DNA of 64,000 nucleotides from Flavobacterium sp. N502536 (GTDB lineage: Bacteria; Bacteroidota; Bacteroidia; Flavobacteriales; Flavobacteriaceae), in the NCBI RefSeq assembly GCF_025947345.1, contig NZ_CP110011.1, positions 4,216,001 to 4,280,000 on the forward strand, written 5' to 3'. A program made the position numbers and the translations under genes. The notes under the pieces are model-generated. The model had not been told where the DNA came from, did no database searches, and saw nothing but the letters and a program-made list of their open reading frames with translations. How positions within the stretch are numbered: position 1 is the first letter of the stretch; every line of letters begins with the position of its first letter. This document shows positions 35,313 to 44,241 of the stretch, piece by piece.

Positions 35313-37649
35313 CTATCCTACAACATCTAATTTAGCAAATCTTAGCAACAATTTCTTGATTCCGCCTACCTCAAATTTTATTTCGGCTTTTTTATCGGCA
35401 CCAACACCTTCCAAATTCACCACTTCTCCTTTTCCAAAGCGTTCGTGCATCACCACATTTCCGATTGTTAGTTTGTTATCAAACAAATTCGGAGCAGCAC
35501 CATTTGGATTGACACCCCCAACGGGTTTTAATTTTCTAATATTCAAATCCGGTTTTGGATCATTGCCTGTAACATGTTTGGGCGGAGTACTTCCGATCGG
35601 TTTTGCCAAACGCAATTTGGATTTATCGATATCTCCAAAAATATCTCCGTCGATTGGTGACTTATAACGATAATTGGTTTCTGAGGGTGTTAAATACTCC
35701 AGATATTGACCGTCAATTTCTTCAATAAAACGTGATGGTTCACTATCCGTCAGTTTTCCCCAACGGTAACGCGACTGCGCATAAGTTAGATAAGCCTGAT
35801 GCTCTGCACGGGTTAAAGCTACGTAAAATAAACGACGTTCTTCCTCTAATTCGCTACGGGTGCTCATACTCATGGCGCTCGGAAACAAGTCCTCTTCCAT
35901 CCCCACCACAAAAACATGAGGAAATTCAAGTCCTTTAGCCAGGTGAATGGTCATCAACGCTACACGATCTTCATCAGAAGTATCTTTATCCAAATCTGTA
36001 GCCAGTGCCACATCTTCCATAAATTCTGATAAAGCTCCTCTTGCACCGTCAATTTCTTTTTGTCCTTCAGTAAAATCTTTCAGACCGTTTAAAAGCTCTT
36101 CAATGTTCTGAATCTTTGCCATTCCTTCCGGCGTAGCATCTTTCTTCAATTCCTGAACAAGTCCTGTTTTTTTGGCTACATAATCTGTAATATAAAAAGC
36201 ATCCTGATTCTGGTCGATCACTTGAAAACTCTGGATCATGGTAACAAAGTCTTTTACTTTATTCTTTGTACCGGCATTTAATTTCAAATCGATTTTGTCA
36301 ATATTAACCATCACTTCCCAAATCGAACGTTTGTAATGATTGGCTGCAATGGTCAGTTTTTCAACCGTTGTATCTCCAATTCCACGCGCAGGATAATTGA
36401 TTACACGAACCAAAGCCTCTTCGTCTTTTGGATTGATTACCAGACGCAGGTAACACAATACATCTTTAATTTCTTTACGTTGATAGAAAGACAATCCTCC
36501 GTAAATTCTGTATGGGATATCGCGTTTCCTTAAGGCATCCTCCATCGCACGGGACTGTGCATTGGTACGGTACAAAATTGCAAATGAACCGTTATGCAGC
36601 TGGTTTTGCATTTTCTGTTCAAAAATGGTACTGGCAACAAAACGCCCTTCTTCGGCATCCGTAATGCTTCTGTGGACTTTAATTTTTGCACCAAAATCAT
36701 TTGCCGTCCAAACTACTTTATCCAGTTTGGTCTTATTGTGCTCCATTACCGTATTTGCGGCTTCTACTATGTTTCGGGTAGAACGGTAATTTTGCTCCAA
36801 ACGAAACATTATTACGCCTTCATAATCCTTCTGGAAGTTCAAAATATTATTGATATTCGCTCCACGGAAGGCATAAATACTCTGCGCATCGTCTCCAACC
36901 ACGCAAATATTCTGGAATTTATCCGATAACGCTCTTACAATCAAATATTGAGAATGGTTTGTATCCTGGTACTCATCAACCAAAATATAACGAAAACGAT
37001 TTTGATATTTCGCTAAAACTTCCGGAAAACGAGTTAGTAATTCATTGGTTTTAAGCAGTAAATCATCAAAATCCATGGCACCTGCTTTAAAACAGCGCTC
37101 TACATACTGCTGATAGATTTCACCTAAACGTGGTCTTTTGGCCATTGCATCGGCTTCGACTAGTTCAGGGTTATTAAAATAGGCTTTTACTGTAATCAAA
37201 CTGTTTTTGTAGTTTGAAATACGACCTAAAATCTGCTTTGGTTTATAGATGTCACGATCCAGCTGCATTTCTTTTATAATAGAAGAAATCAATCTGGCAG
37301 AATCCTGAGAATCGTAAATAGTAAAATTTGAAGGATACCCTAAATGATCCGATTCTGCACGAAGAATACGCGCAAAGATGGAGTGGAAAGTTCCCATCCA
37401 AAGATTCTTAGCTTCGCTGGCTCCTACGATATCTGAAATCCTGTGTTTCATTTCGCGGGCCGCTTTGTTGGTAAAAGTTAGTGATAAAATATTGAAGGCA
37501 TCAATCCCCTGAGCCATCAAATAAGCAATTCTAATGGTTAAAACACGAGTTTTTCCTGAACCTGCACCAGCAATAATAATCATTGGCCCGTCTTTCTTTA
37601 AAACCGGCTGTCTTTGTGCTTCATTGAGCTGGTCAATGTACTTTTGCAT
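35313..37649 (-). CDS. UvrD/PcrA/Rep family ATP-dependent 3'-5' DNA helicase
   Basis: 778 residues from the ATG at 37649; a second ATG at 37664 is in frame. I prefer 37649 because GGAG stands 9 nt before it and a TATTTTTG promoter element ends only 8 nt before 37664. SF1A helicase motifs: LNEAQRQPV (Q), GAGSGKTRV (I), VDEYQDTN (II), VVGDDAQSIYAFRGA (III), EQNYRST (IV), MTIHLAKGLEF (V), FYVALTRAEH (VI). The C-terminus ends in a UvrD-type tudor-like fold (MHERFGKGEVVNLEG). Functions in repair and replication-fork upkeep; PcrA is the closest functional label. Confidence 0.96.
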   Translation of the reverse strand: MQKYIDQLNEAQRQPVLKKDGPMIIIAGAGSGKTRVLTIRIAYLMAQGIDAFNILSLTFTNKAAREMKHRISDIVGASEAKNLWMGTFHSIFARILRAESDHLGYPSNFTIYDSQDSARLISSIIKEMQLDRDIYKPKQILGRISNYKNSLITVKAYFNNPELVEADAMAKRPRLGEIYQQYVERCFKAGAMDFDDLLLKTNELLTRFPEVLAKYQNRFRYILVDEYQDTNHSQYLIVRALSDKFQNICVVGDDAQSIYAFRGANINNILNFQKDYEGVIMFRLEQNYRSTRNIVEAANTVMEHNKTKLDKVVWTANDFGAKIKVHRSITDAEEGRFVASTIFEQKMQNQLHNGSFAILYRTNAQSRAMEDALRKRDIPYRIYGGLSFYQRKEIKDVLCYLRLVINPKDEEALVRVINYPARGIGDTTVEKLTIAANHYKRSIWEVMVNIDKIDLKLNAGTKNKVKDFVTMIQSFQVIDQNQDAFYITDYVAKKTGLVQELKKDATPEGMAKIQNIEELLNGLKDFTEGQKEIDGARGALSEFMEDVALATDLDKDTSDEDRVALMTIHLAKGLEFPHVFVVGMEEDLFPSAMSMSTRSELEEERRLFYVALTRAEHQAYLTYAQSRYRWGKLTDSEPSRFIEEIDGQYLEYLTPSETNYRYKSPIDGDIFGDIDKSKLRLAKPIGSTPPKHVTGNDPKPDLNIRKLKPVGGVNPNGAAPNLFDNKLTIGNVVMHERFGKGEVVNLEGVGADKKAEIKFEVGGIKKLLLRFAKLDVVG

Positions 37650-37671
37650 GAAATTTTTCTCCATAATGATG

Positions 37672-37679
37672 CAAAAATA
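37672..37679 (-). promoter_or_regulatory. Probable helicase promoter -7 element
   Basis: TATTTTTG on the minus strand, 22 nt before the ATG at 37649. Exact TAnnTTTG match. Confidence 0.5.
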
Positions 37680-37806
37680 GCAATTATAGATGTAAAAAGA
37701 AATTAGTTCGTGAGTAAGTTATTAAGGTTTCAAGTTAGTTATAGTTTATAGTAAAAACTCTATATTTTTCTGATTGCCCCTCTTTTAAATAGCGAAAAAA
37801 CGAAGA

Positions 37807-38106
37807 TCAGATATTGAACCTAGTTCTTAGTTTTTCTTTAAATTCTGAATAGTCAATAGTACGACCTGCTTTAATGTTTTCTTCGCTTTTTTGAAACTCT
37901 TGGATTAATATTTCTTCTGGAAATAATATTGCTGTAATAAGCTTTACTTCCTGATGTGTGAAATTTTTAGATTTCAATTTCCGATAATAAGTCGCATGTT
38001 TTAAGCCCAGTTTTTGCATGAAAAACTCTGCTTTATAATAGGATTTGCCAATTAACTCGGGTAGGCTATTGATGTAATTCTCATAATTTTCAACTATTTC
38101 TATCAT
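37807..38106 (-). CDS. Small helix-turn-helix-like protein
   Basis: 99 residues, all helical. The centre (GKSYYKAEFFMQKLGLKHAT then YYRKLKSKNFT) looks like an HTH in which the second helix ends in the basic YYRKLKSK; HQEVKLITAIL follows as in Cro/CI-type domains. A DNA-binding regulator is the likeliest role, without known target. Flanked by gaps of 142 and 123 nt; ATG at 38106. Confidence 0.7.
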   Translation of the reverse strand: MIEIVENYENYINSLPELIGKSYYKAEFFMQKLGLKHATYYRKLKSKNFTHQEVKLITAILFPEEILIQEFQKSEENIKAGRTIDYSEFKEKLRTRFNI

Positions 38107-38190
38107 ATTATGATCTTTTAAAATAATAAAGTATGATACAAAAATAGCATTTGTCGCTACAACAACATCATAATCTGCTAATTATAACTT

Positions 38191-38230
38191 ATTAGCCTCA
38201 GAAACTTAGTGCCTTAGTATCTTAGAGCCT
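38191..38230. repeat. CTNAG octamer array (5 units)
   Basis: Minus-strand octamers AGGCTCTA, AGATACTA, AGGCACTA, AGTTTCTG, AGGCTAAT, in exact 8-bp register. The first unit begins with the last base of the stop codon of the TSUP transporter gene. Confidence 0.78.
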
Positions 38231-38997
38231 TACTTATAAAATACATCGTACGAGAATCGGATTAAAGTACCGATTACCACAATTAGAAAGAATACCCGAA
38301 TAAAGCCATTACCTTTATTTATGGCAAGTTTTGCTCCAAGCCATCCCCCTAGTCCGTTGCTTACTGCCATAGGAATAGCGATTGTCCAAATGATTTTTCC
38401 TTTAATTGCAAACAAACAGATCGAGCCAAAGTTGGTTGCCAGATTCACCATTTTTGCATTTGCGGAAGCATGTAAAAAATCAAATCCCATCAAAGCAATA
38501 AAGGCTACGACAAAAAAACTTCCGGTACCCGGACCAATAAATCCGTCGTAAAAACCAACAATTATACTGATGAGAACTGCATACAAGATTTGTGTTGCAA
38601 AGGAATGATCTTTGGCTTCATGTTGTCCAAAGTTTTTCTTGGCGTAGGTATAAATCAACAACAGCGATAAAACCACCAATAAAAGCGGTTTCATAAAATC
38701 GTTGCTTACATAAGTCAGTAAAGTAGAACCCAAAAATGCCGACGGGACCGCCAAACACATCATAATTAAAAGGAGCTTCCACTGAATCACCACTTTTTTG
38801 AGATATTGAAAGGCCGCAAAAGCAGTTCCTGTAAAAGCGGGCAATTTTAAAGTACCTATCACAGTAGAAACGGGCAAATTGGGCAATAGTATCAGTCCCA
38901 TTGGGGTTTGAATTAATCCGCCGCCACCTACTATAGCGTCGATAAATCCTGCTGCAAAAGCTGCTAAACAAAGTAAAATGATGATGTAGGTTTCCAT
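38230..38997 (-). CDS. TSUP family (TauE/SafE-like) membrane transporter
   Basis: 255 residues from the ATG at 38997; the longer frame is rejected because it begins inside a promoter element. About eight membrane helices. Family signatures: GFIDAIVGGGGLIQTP at the N-terminus, and in the second half YDGFIGPGTGSFF with NLATNFGS. TSUP proteins export or import sulfite, sulfoacetate, taurine products or related anions; the substrate here is unknown. Single-gene unit. Confidence 0.93.
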   Translation of the reverse strand: METYIIILLCLAAFAAGFIDAIVGGGGLIQTPMGLILLPNLPVSTVIGTLKLPAFTGTAFAAFQYLKKVVIQWKLLLIMMCLAVPSAFLGSTLLTYVSNDFMKPLLLVVLSLLLIYTYAKKNFGQHEAKDHSFATQILYAVLISIIVGFYDGFIGPGTGSFFVVAFIALMGFDFLHASANAKMVNLATNFGSICLFAIKGKIIWTIAIPMAVSNGLGGWLGAKLAINKGNGFIRVFFLIVVIGTLIRFSYDVFYK

Positions 38998-39033
38998 TAT
39001 GATTGTATTTGAAGTCGTTTTAAGTAGACTGCA

Positions 39034-39041
39034 CAAAAGTA
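39034..39041 (-). promoter_or_regulatory. Probable TSUP gene promoter -7 element
   Basis: TACTTTTG on the minus strand, 36 nt before the ATG at 38997, with TTG 20 nt further upstream: both elements of the Bacteroidota promoter are present. Confidence 0.6.
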
Positions 39042-39096
39042 AACTTCCAGATTGTTTATTACAATAATTTTAAAGTGGATTTCTCCTCAAAAAGTA

Positions 39097-39104
39097 TATT
39101 TTTG
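39097..39104 (+). promoter_or_regulatory. Probable promoter -7 element (TATTTTTG)
   Basis: Exact TAnnTTTG match, 17 nt before the ATG at 39122, divergent from the TSUP promoter. Confidence 0.5.
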
Positions 39105-39121
39105 CTGAAAATTTAAACCCA

Positions 39122-39643
39122 ATGGATTTTACAAAAATTATAGAATTAGCCAGTTATACTTTACCTGCTGTTGTTACCGGATTTGTAGCCTACAGTTTTT
39201 TTGAATTGCACATTAAAAACTTCGATAAAAAACGCAATTTTTTATTGAACAAAGAGGCTCATAAAGAATCATTGCCGATACGTTTACAAGCTTATGAGCG
39301 CATGACTTTATACTTAGAGCGTATCAACTTGACTAAATTATTAATCCGTGTTGCGCCTATTTCAAACGAGAAGCACGACTATGAAAATTTTGTAATCGAC
39401 CAAATCGAACAGGAATTTGAGCATAATTTAACGCAACAAATTTATATGTCGGATGAATGCTGGACGATTATTACAACAGCCAAAAATTCAACGATACAAA
39501 TTATTCGCAAAGCTGCTATGAGTGACCGTGTTGACAGCGCAGACAAGTTACGTGAAGTAATTTTGAATGATTTACTGGAGAAACAATCCCCTAGTAATGC
39601 TGCTCTGGCGTATATCAAAAACGAAGTAGCGGATCTTTTCTAG
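39122..39643 (+). CDS. Conserved Bacteroidota protein with one membrane helix
   Basis: 173 residues. An N-terminal membrane helix (about 10-28, YTLPAVVTGFVAYSFFELH) precedes a mostly helical cytoplasmic domain with LPIRLQAYERMTLYLERIN and a late FVIDQIEQEFEHNLTQQIYM segment. It looks like a Bacteroidota-only family (possibly the one called DUF7935, which I cannot verify). Function unknown. The stop codon TAG is the first three bases of a repeat. Confidence 0.8.
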   Translation: MDFTKIIELASYTLPAVVTGFVAYSFFELHIKNFDKKRNFLLNKEAHKESLPIRLQAYERMTLYLERINLTKLLIRVAPISNEKHDYENFVIDQIEQEFEHNLTQQIYMSDECWTIITTAKNSTIQIIRKAAMSDRVDSADKLREVILNDLLEKQSPSNAALAYIKNEVADLF

Positions 39644-39800
39644 ATTTTTAGACTGACTTAGACTTCTTAGATTGTTAGACAATTGGATCATTCGATTCTT
39701 AGATCTTTAGATTTAAGAATCGAATGATTTTTTTTTGATTTTTCCCTTCCAAATAATCCAAAAAAGTATAAACCAGTCTAAAAATCTAAGAAGTCTAAGT
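39641..39800. repeat. Long interleaved inverted repeats (A-B-A'-B') around a terminator
   Basis: TAGATTTTTAGACTG (39641-39655) pairs with CAGTCTAAAAATCTA (39774-39788), 15 bp perfect. ACTTAGACTTCTTAGA (39656-39671) pairs with TCTAAGAAGTCTAAGT (39785-39800), 16 bp perfect. Left arms touch; right arms overlap by 4 nt; the order is interleaved, not nested. A separate hairpin terminator lies in the middle. The first arm begins on the stop codon of the upstream gene. Confidence 0.9.
39687..39736. terminator. Strong hairpin terminator inside the repeat
   Basis: ATCATTCGATTCTTA (39687-39701) and TAAGAATCGAATGAT (39714-39728), perfect 15-bp stem, 12-nt loop, then nine T. Placed between convergent genes. 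Confidence 0.9.
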
Positions 39801-39809
39801 AAGTCTAAA

Positions 39810-40709
39810 CTATCTATTATCACTCATAACTTCCGATTTGTTCTGAGCGTATTCATACCCTTGCTCCCACCACTCTTTCATGACTTCCTGATTAAAAATT
39901 AGGGCGTTGTCGGTTAGTTTTGTTGGGGTGTAGTAAAGATTTAGTTTTACATTTTTATTGTTTGCCAGCAGTTTGCCTATGGTAATATCATGTTTTTCAA
40001 CCTGATCTAAAGCAATTCGGAACAAATCAATCATAAGGGAGAATGGGTTTTTACCAATAACCGTTTTATCCATATTAACTTCTGTTTCCAGAATGATGAC
40101 GTCGATTTCTGTTGCCCCGCGGTTGATTGCTTCCCGAATTGGCACTAAACTTGCAAATCCGCCATCGCCATATTCGTAGTTGTTTTTCTCAACCAAACTC
40201 ATAAACGGAACATAATTGCTCGAAATCCAGGACCATTCGCAAAACTCCTCGTAAGTACAGTCCTTTACAGATTTATACTCGGCTTCATTTTTAGTAAAAT
40301 TGGTTACGGTTATTACCACGTCACTGTCCAACTTTTTGAGTTTGTTAAAATCTGAAAGGGAGAAATTGTTCTTAATGTATCGCTTGAGTCCTTTGCTTTC
40401 GCCAAAAGTTCTCTTGCCCTTAAAAAACTGACGTAATACGTTAAAGTGATTGATGGTTACAATATCTACCCCATCTTTAGTTTTGACCACAAATGGACAT
40501 ATATTAAAAATACTGGCCATGGTAACATTGGTGTAAACGGAGTGAATTTTTTTAATATGCCCCAATGCCAAATGGGGTATCAGCAAGCTTCCAGTCGAAG
40601 TTCCTATAAACAAATCATATTCATGATTCTTTTCTTCGATTAGATATTGTGCTACACCGCCGGCAAATGCCCCTTTACTTCCTCCACCAGAAATAACCAA
40701 TGCTCTCAT
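39810..40709 (-). CDS. Patatin-like phospholipase
   Basis: 299 residues. The Ser-Asp dyad of patatins is present: oxyanion loop GGGSKGAF (8-15), nucleophile Ser38 in GTSTG, and Asp182 in YGDGG. The family hydrolyses acyl esters of lipids. No signal peptide; likely cytoplasmic or membrane-associated. The substrate cannot be given. It runs convergent to the gene at 39122. Confidence 0.93.
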   Translation of the reverse strand: MRALVISGGGSKGAFAGGVAQYLIEEKNHEYDLFIGTSTGSLLIPHLALGHIKKIHSVYTNVTMASIFNICPFVVKTKDGVDIVTINHFNVLRQFFKGKRTFGESKGLKRYIKNNFSLSDFNKLKKLDSDVVITVTNFTKNEAEYKSVKDCTYEEFCEWSWISSNYVPFMSLVEKNNYEYGDGGFASLVPIREAINRGATEIDVIILETEVNMDKTVIGKNPFSLMIDLFRIALDQVEKHDITIGKLLANNKNVKLNLYYTPTKLTDNALIFNQEVMKEWWEQGYEYAQNKSEVMSDNR

Positions 40710-40816
40710 ATTTTTAAATTGTGCTTTTGGAGTTATGAATTAAATGTATCTGCAAGTACTGCTTTTACACGTATTATCACTCAGTTTTCTATTCTTTTAT
40801 TTCCAATAATTAACTA

Positions 40817-42889
40817 TTATTTCTTTACTTCCTCAGCCAGTAAACGCTTTAGTTGAAATTGCTCGTCGGGGTTTAAATTAATCAAAATTCTTTCAAACGA
40901 AGTACGCATCTCCTGATTTTTTAATAATAATCGGATGGTATCTCTTCCAAACTTTGAAAATTGCCACATATGATGGGTGGTTGCCGAAACTAAATTGCTT
41001 AAAACAGCATCGTTGATAATCTTAAATGCGACTAGTTTTTCAAGAGCATTTTGTCTGGTTGTTGCTTCGTATTTTGTAGAAGAAAAGGCAATCAGTTCAG
41101 TAATTAGAGCTTCTGAGTTTTCTGTATAATTTGGCGTTGACAGTGCTAACGAAAGCCATAATGTTCTCAGATTGTAGTCATTAAAACCAATCCAGTTTAT
41201 TGTTTTGTTTAAATATCGGGTACGGTGCTCCGGAAAATTTCTCCACAGCCAATACAAAGCAACTTCCTGTGTTTGATACGATTTATCATCGAGCAAGGTT
41301 TCATATTCCGTTCTAAAATCTTCCGGAATTTTACTTAAACTACCGGCAACTGCTTGTCGAACCTGAATATCATTGGTTTGCATCGCAAGTAATAAAAGTG
41401 CTTTTTTGGTTTCGTATTTTTCGTTCTCCAATTGATTTACAATGGCTTCTTTTACAGTATAATAAACATCCGATTTTAAAGTTTTACTTAAGAAATTTTC
41501 TTTCTCCGTTAAAGCTGTCTTTTTTAATTTATCTACCTCCAAACGAACCTGAATTGATTTGTTTTTACTCAATAAAGTATTTGCGGTCGGCGTATCAAAA
41601 ATGGTAGATTCCAACCAGGTTTTCTGAAATTTCTCCAGATCAAAATCGGCTACTTTTTTAATTTCATCAAAGAAATTCTGCGTATTTACGGTTTGGTAAG
41701 CATATTTCTTGAGATAGTTTTTTATCGCTTTTTTGAATGCTTTATCGCCAATGGATTCATGTAATACAAACAGTGCCCAGGCCCCTTTCTCGTAAAAAGT
41801 CAACGAACTTGCTTTGGCATTTAAAACCGGAATAGAATCGGTTCTGGAAGCAAATTTAAGCTGTTGCGCCGTATCGTATAATTTGGAATAAAAGAAATCA
41901 TCGCCGTAAATCTCTCTTTCTGCCAAGGCTGCAAAATAAGTCGCAAAACCTTCCTGAAGCCAATGATGCGTGCTGCTTTCAGCTGTAATTAAATCGCCAA
42001 ACCAATGATGGGCCAATTCGTGTGCGTCTACATTGGTGTAATTACGGTCTTCAAAACCTATTGAATCTACCACATAACGTGTAGCAAAAAGCGTTGAAGT
42101 TGTATTTTCCATCCCGGCATATAAAAAATCACGAACCGGAATCTCTCGGTAGACTTCCCACGGGTATTTAACGCCTATTTCTTTCTCCATAAAATCAAAA
42201 ATACGCTTAGAATAACGATAGGTCGGTTCAAAACGATTGGCATCTTTATGTTCTAAATAATATTCTAATGGGATCTTAGATTTTGCACGGAATTCTTTTT
42301 TGTCATACTTTCCTATCGCAAGCATTAAAAGATAGGAACTCATTGGCTTTTCCATTTTGTACTGCCAATAGGTCTGTGTATCTGTTGTTGTTTTATTTTC
42401 GAGAATTCCATTCGAAACTACCTGATAAGCGGCATCGTAGGTTATTCCTAAGCTGAATACAATTTTCTCGTTCACGTCATCAAAACTGGGAAACCAGTTG
42501 CTGGTATATCTTCCCTGCCCCTGTGTCCAGATTTGAACTTCAGAATGCTCCATATTTACAAAATACAAAGCCTGTTTTGGTTTGGCGGTGTATTGAAAAG
42601 TCAGGTGATTTTCTCCTTTCTGAAAATTACCAATAATTTGCAGTTCTTTCCCGGTGTTTACAAAAATAGCTTCTTTGTTATCGACCTGGACATGAAAAAA
42701 ATCCATGTTTTTCGCATCAATCTTAATCGTATCAATAGGTTTCAGGACTTCAAATTGATAATCAACCGTACCGGAAATTGATTTTTCTATGGCATTTAAG
42801 GACAGTTTTCCTGAAACGGTTTTAAAATCAACAAATTGCGTTTGCTGTGCAAAAGTAAAAGTGGTAAAAAACAGTAGGATATATTTCAT
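40817..42889 (-). CDS. M1 family metallopeptidase (aminopeptidase N-like)
   Basis: 690 residues. Signal peptide to about 15 (LLFFTTFTFA), so secreted to the periplasm. The GAMEN-type exopeptidase loop reads AGMENTTSTLF; the zinc site is HELAHHWFGD at 290-299 with Glu313 in WLQEGFATYF, the standard HExxH-x18-E. The C-terminal third is helical with HEAT-like repeats. It removes N-terminal residues from peptides. Divergent from the Dph6-like gene; a TAACTTTG promoter element lies on its strand at 42922-42915. Confidence 0.95.
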   Translation of the reverse strand: MKYILLFFTTFTFAQQTQFVDFKTVSGKLSLNAIEKSISGTVDYQFEVLKPIDTIKIDAKNMDFFHVQVDNKEAIFVNTGKELQIIGNFQKGENHLTFQYTAKPKQALYFVNMEHSEVQIWTQGQGRYTSNWFPSFDDVNEKIVFSLGITYDAAYQVVSNGILENKTTTDTQTYWQYKMEKPMSSYLLMLAIGKYDKKEFRAKSKIPLEYYLEHKDANRFEPTYRYSKRIFDFMEKEIGVKYPWEVYREIPVRDFLYAGMENTTSTLFATRYVVDSIGFEDRNYTNVDAHELAHHWFGDLITAESSTHHWLQEGFATYFAALAEREIYGDDFFYSKLYDTAQQLKFASRTDSIPVLNAKASSLTFYEKGAWALFVLHESIGDKAFKKAIKNYLKKYAYQTVNTQNFFDEIKKVADFDLEKFQKTWLESTIFDTPTANTLLSKNKSIQVRLEVDKLKKTALTEKENFLSKTLKSDVYYTVKEAIVNQLENEKYETKKALLLLAMQTNDIQVRQAVAGSLSKIPEDFRTEYETLLDDKSYQTQEVALYWLWRNFPEHRTRYLNKTINWIGFNDYNLRTLWLSLALSTPNYTENSEALITELIAFSSTKYEATTRQNALEKLVAFKIINDAVLSNLVSATTHHMWQFSKFGRDTIRLLLKNQEMRTSFERILINLNPDEQFQLKRLLAEEVKK

Positions 42890-42914
42890 GGAAACAAAAT
42901 TGAAGGCGAAATCC

Positions 42915-42922
42915 CAAAGTTA
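42915..42922 (-). promoter_or_regulatory. Probable M1 peptidase promoter -7 element
   Basis: TAACTTTG on the minus strand, 25 nt before the ATG at 42889. Exact TAnnTTTG match. Its position also argues that the plus-strand gene starts further right, at 42984. Confidence 0.55.
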
Positions 42923-42983
42923 CAAAGGTTTGATCAACAAATCGAATGAAATTTGTAAGTTTACGACACAAAATTACAGCAGC

Positions 42984-43721
42984 GTGTCAATATCTAAAAA
43001 AGCCTTATTTAACTGGAGTAGCGGAAAAGATTCTGCTCTTGCTTTATACAAAATTCTACAAAATCCTGATTTTAAAATTGAGTGTTTACTCACAAGCGTC
43101 AATCAAAAATACCAGCGTATTTCGATGCATGGTGTTCGTGTTGAACTGCTCGAAGCGCAGGCGAAAAGTATTGGTTTGCCGCTGAAGGTTATGGAGATTC
43201 CGGAAATGCCTACAATGGAAGCTTACGAGAGTGTTATGACGGAAACCCTGACGGAATTAAAAGAGCAGGGAATCACACATTCTGTTTTTGGGGATATTTT
43301 TCTGGAAGATTTGCGCAAGTATCGCGAAAGTCAATTGGAAAAGATTGGGTTTAAAGGAGTTTTTCCCCTTTGGAAGATCCCTACGAGTGATTTAATACAG
43401 GAATTCATTTCTCTGGGTTTTAAAACGATTGTAGTTTGTGTTAACGAACGTTATTTGGACAAAAGTTTTGTGGGCCGAATTATCGATGCCGATTTTATCA
43501 GGGATTTACCTGAAAATGTCGACGTCTGTGGTGAAAACGGCGAGTTTCATACTTTTACTTTTGACGGGCCGATTTTCTCAACACCTGTACCTTTTGAGAT
43601 TGGCGAAATTGTTTACCGCAAATATGAAAAACCTAAAACACAAGAGTCCTCAGACACTGCTTGTGATACGAGTTCCAGCGATGCTTTTGATTATGGGTTT
43701 TGGTATTGCGATTTGATTTAA
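42984..43721 (+). CDS. Dph6-type diphthine--ammonia ligase-like ATP pyrophosphatase
   Basis: 245 residues from a GTG at 42984, giving the usual N-terminus (SISKKALFNWSSGKDSALAL with the SGGKDS-type P-loop as SSGKDS). An ATG at 42888 would add 32 residues but overlaps the divergent M1 start codon and its promoter. Other motifs: VFGDIFLEDLRKYRE, FPLWKIPTSDL, and VCGENGEFHTFTFDGPIF. In eukaryotes Dph6 amidates diphthine on EF2; bacteria make no diphthamide, so the bacterial enzyme must use another substrate. The HExxH gene follows after 9 nt, so the pair form an operon. Confidence 0.87.
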   Translation: MSISKKALFNWSSGKDSALALYKILQNPDFKIECLLTSVNQKYQRISMHGVRVELLEAQAKSIGLPLKVMEIPEMPTMEAYESVMTETLTELKEQGITHSVFGDIFLEDLRKYRESQLEKIGFKGVFPLWKIPTSDLIQEFISLGFKTIVVCVNERYLDKSFVGRIIDADFIRDLPENVDVCGENGEFHTFTFDGPIFSTPVPFEIGEIVYRKYEKPKTQESSDTACDTSSSDAFDYGFWYCDLI

Positions 43722-43730
43722 AATGAGAAT

Positions 43731-44234
43731 ATGTTCACGAAAGAAAATTCAGAAGTAAAGAAAATTTTATCTTTTCTTAATGAAATTGGGATAGATGTAA
43801 TTGAAAAGGAACTGAATGACACTTTTCTTCCCGGTTTGGATTTGGGCCCCAATTGTATCTTTATTGATTACGGCAAATTATTATATCCGGGTGATATTTT
43901 ACACGAAGCCGGACATCTGGCTGTTGCCTCTCCTGCTGATAGACAAATTGTGGGTACCGACAAAATAGCTTCTAACTGGCCCACTGAAGCCGAAGAAATG
44001 GCTGCAATTTTATGGTCGTTTGCGGCATGTACTCATTTAGAGTTGCCTCTCGAACTGGTATTCCATCCTAACGGTTATAAGAACGATTCCGAATGGCTGA
44101 TTTCCAGTTTTAAGGCTAAAAACTACATCGGACTGCCTTTTCTCGAATGGATCGGACTTACTTTAGGAAATGATCGCGCTCGTGAAGAAGAAAAACCTCC
44201 GTTTCCGGCTATGCTAAAATGGCTAAGAGGTTAA
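43731..44234 (+). CDS. Small HExxH protein, putative zinc peptidase
   Basis: 167 residues, no signal peptide. An HEAGH motif lies at 58-62 in GDILHEAGHLAV, followed by acidic residues (Glu86, Glu88, Glu89 in WPTEAEEMAA) that could give the third zinc ligand, as in gluzincin-like or IrrE-like folds. The rest is compact with no other recognisable domain. Nine nt after the Dph6-like gene, so co-transcribed. I do not recognise a named family; enzymatic activity is unproven. Confidence 0.82.
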   Translation: MFTKENSEVKKILSFLNEIGIDVIEKELNDTFLPGLDLGPNCIFIDYGKLLYPGDILHEAGHLAVASPADRQIVGTDKIASNWPTEAEEMAAILWSFAACTHLELPLELVFHPNGYKNDSEWLISSFKAKNYIGLPFLEWIGLTLGNDRAREEEKPPFPAMLKWLRG

Positions 44235-44241
44235 TGAAATA

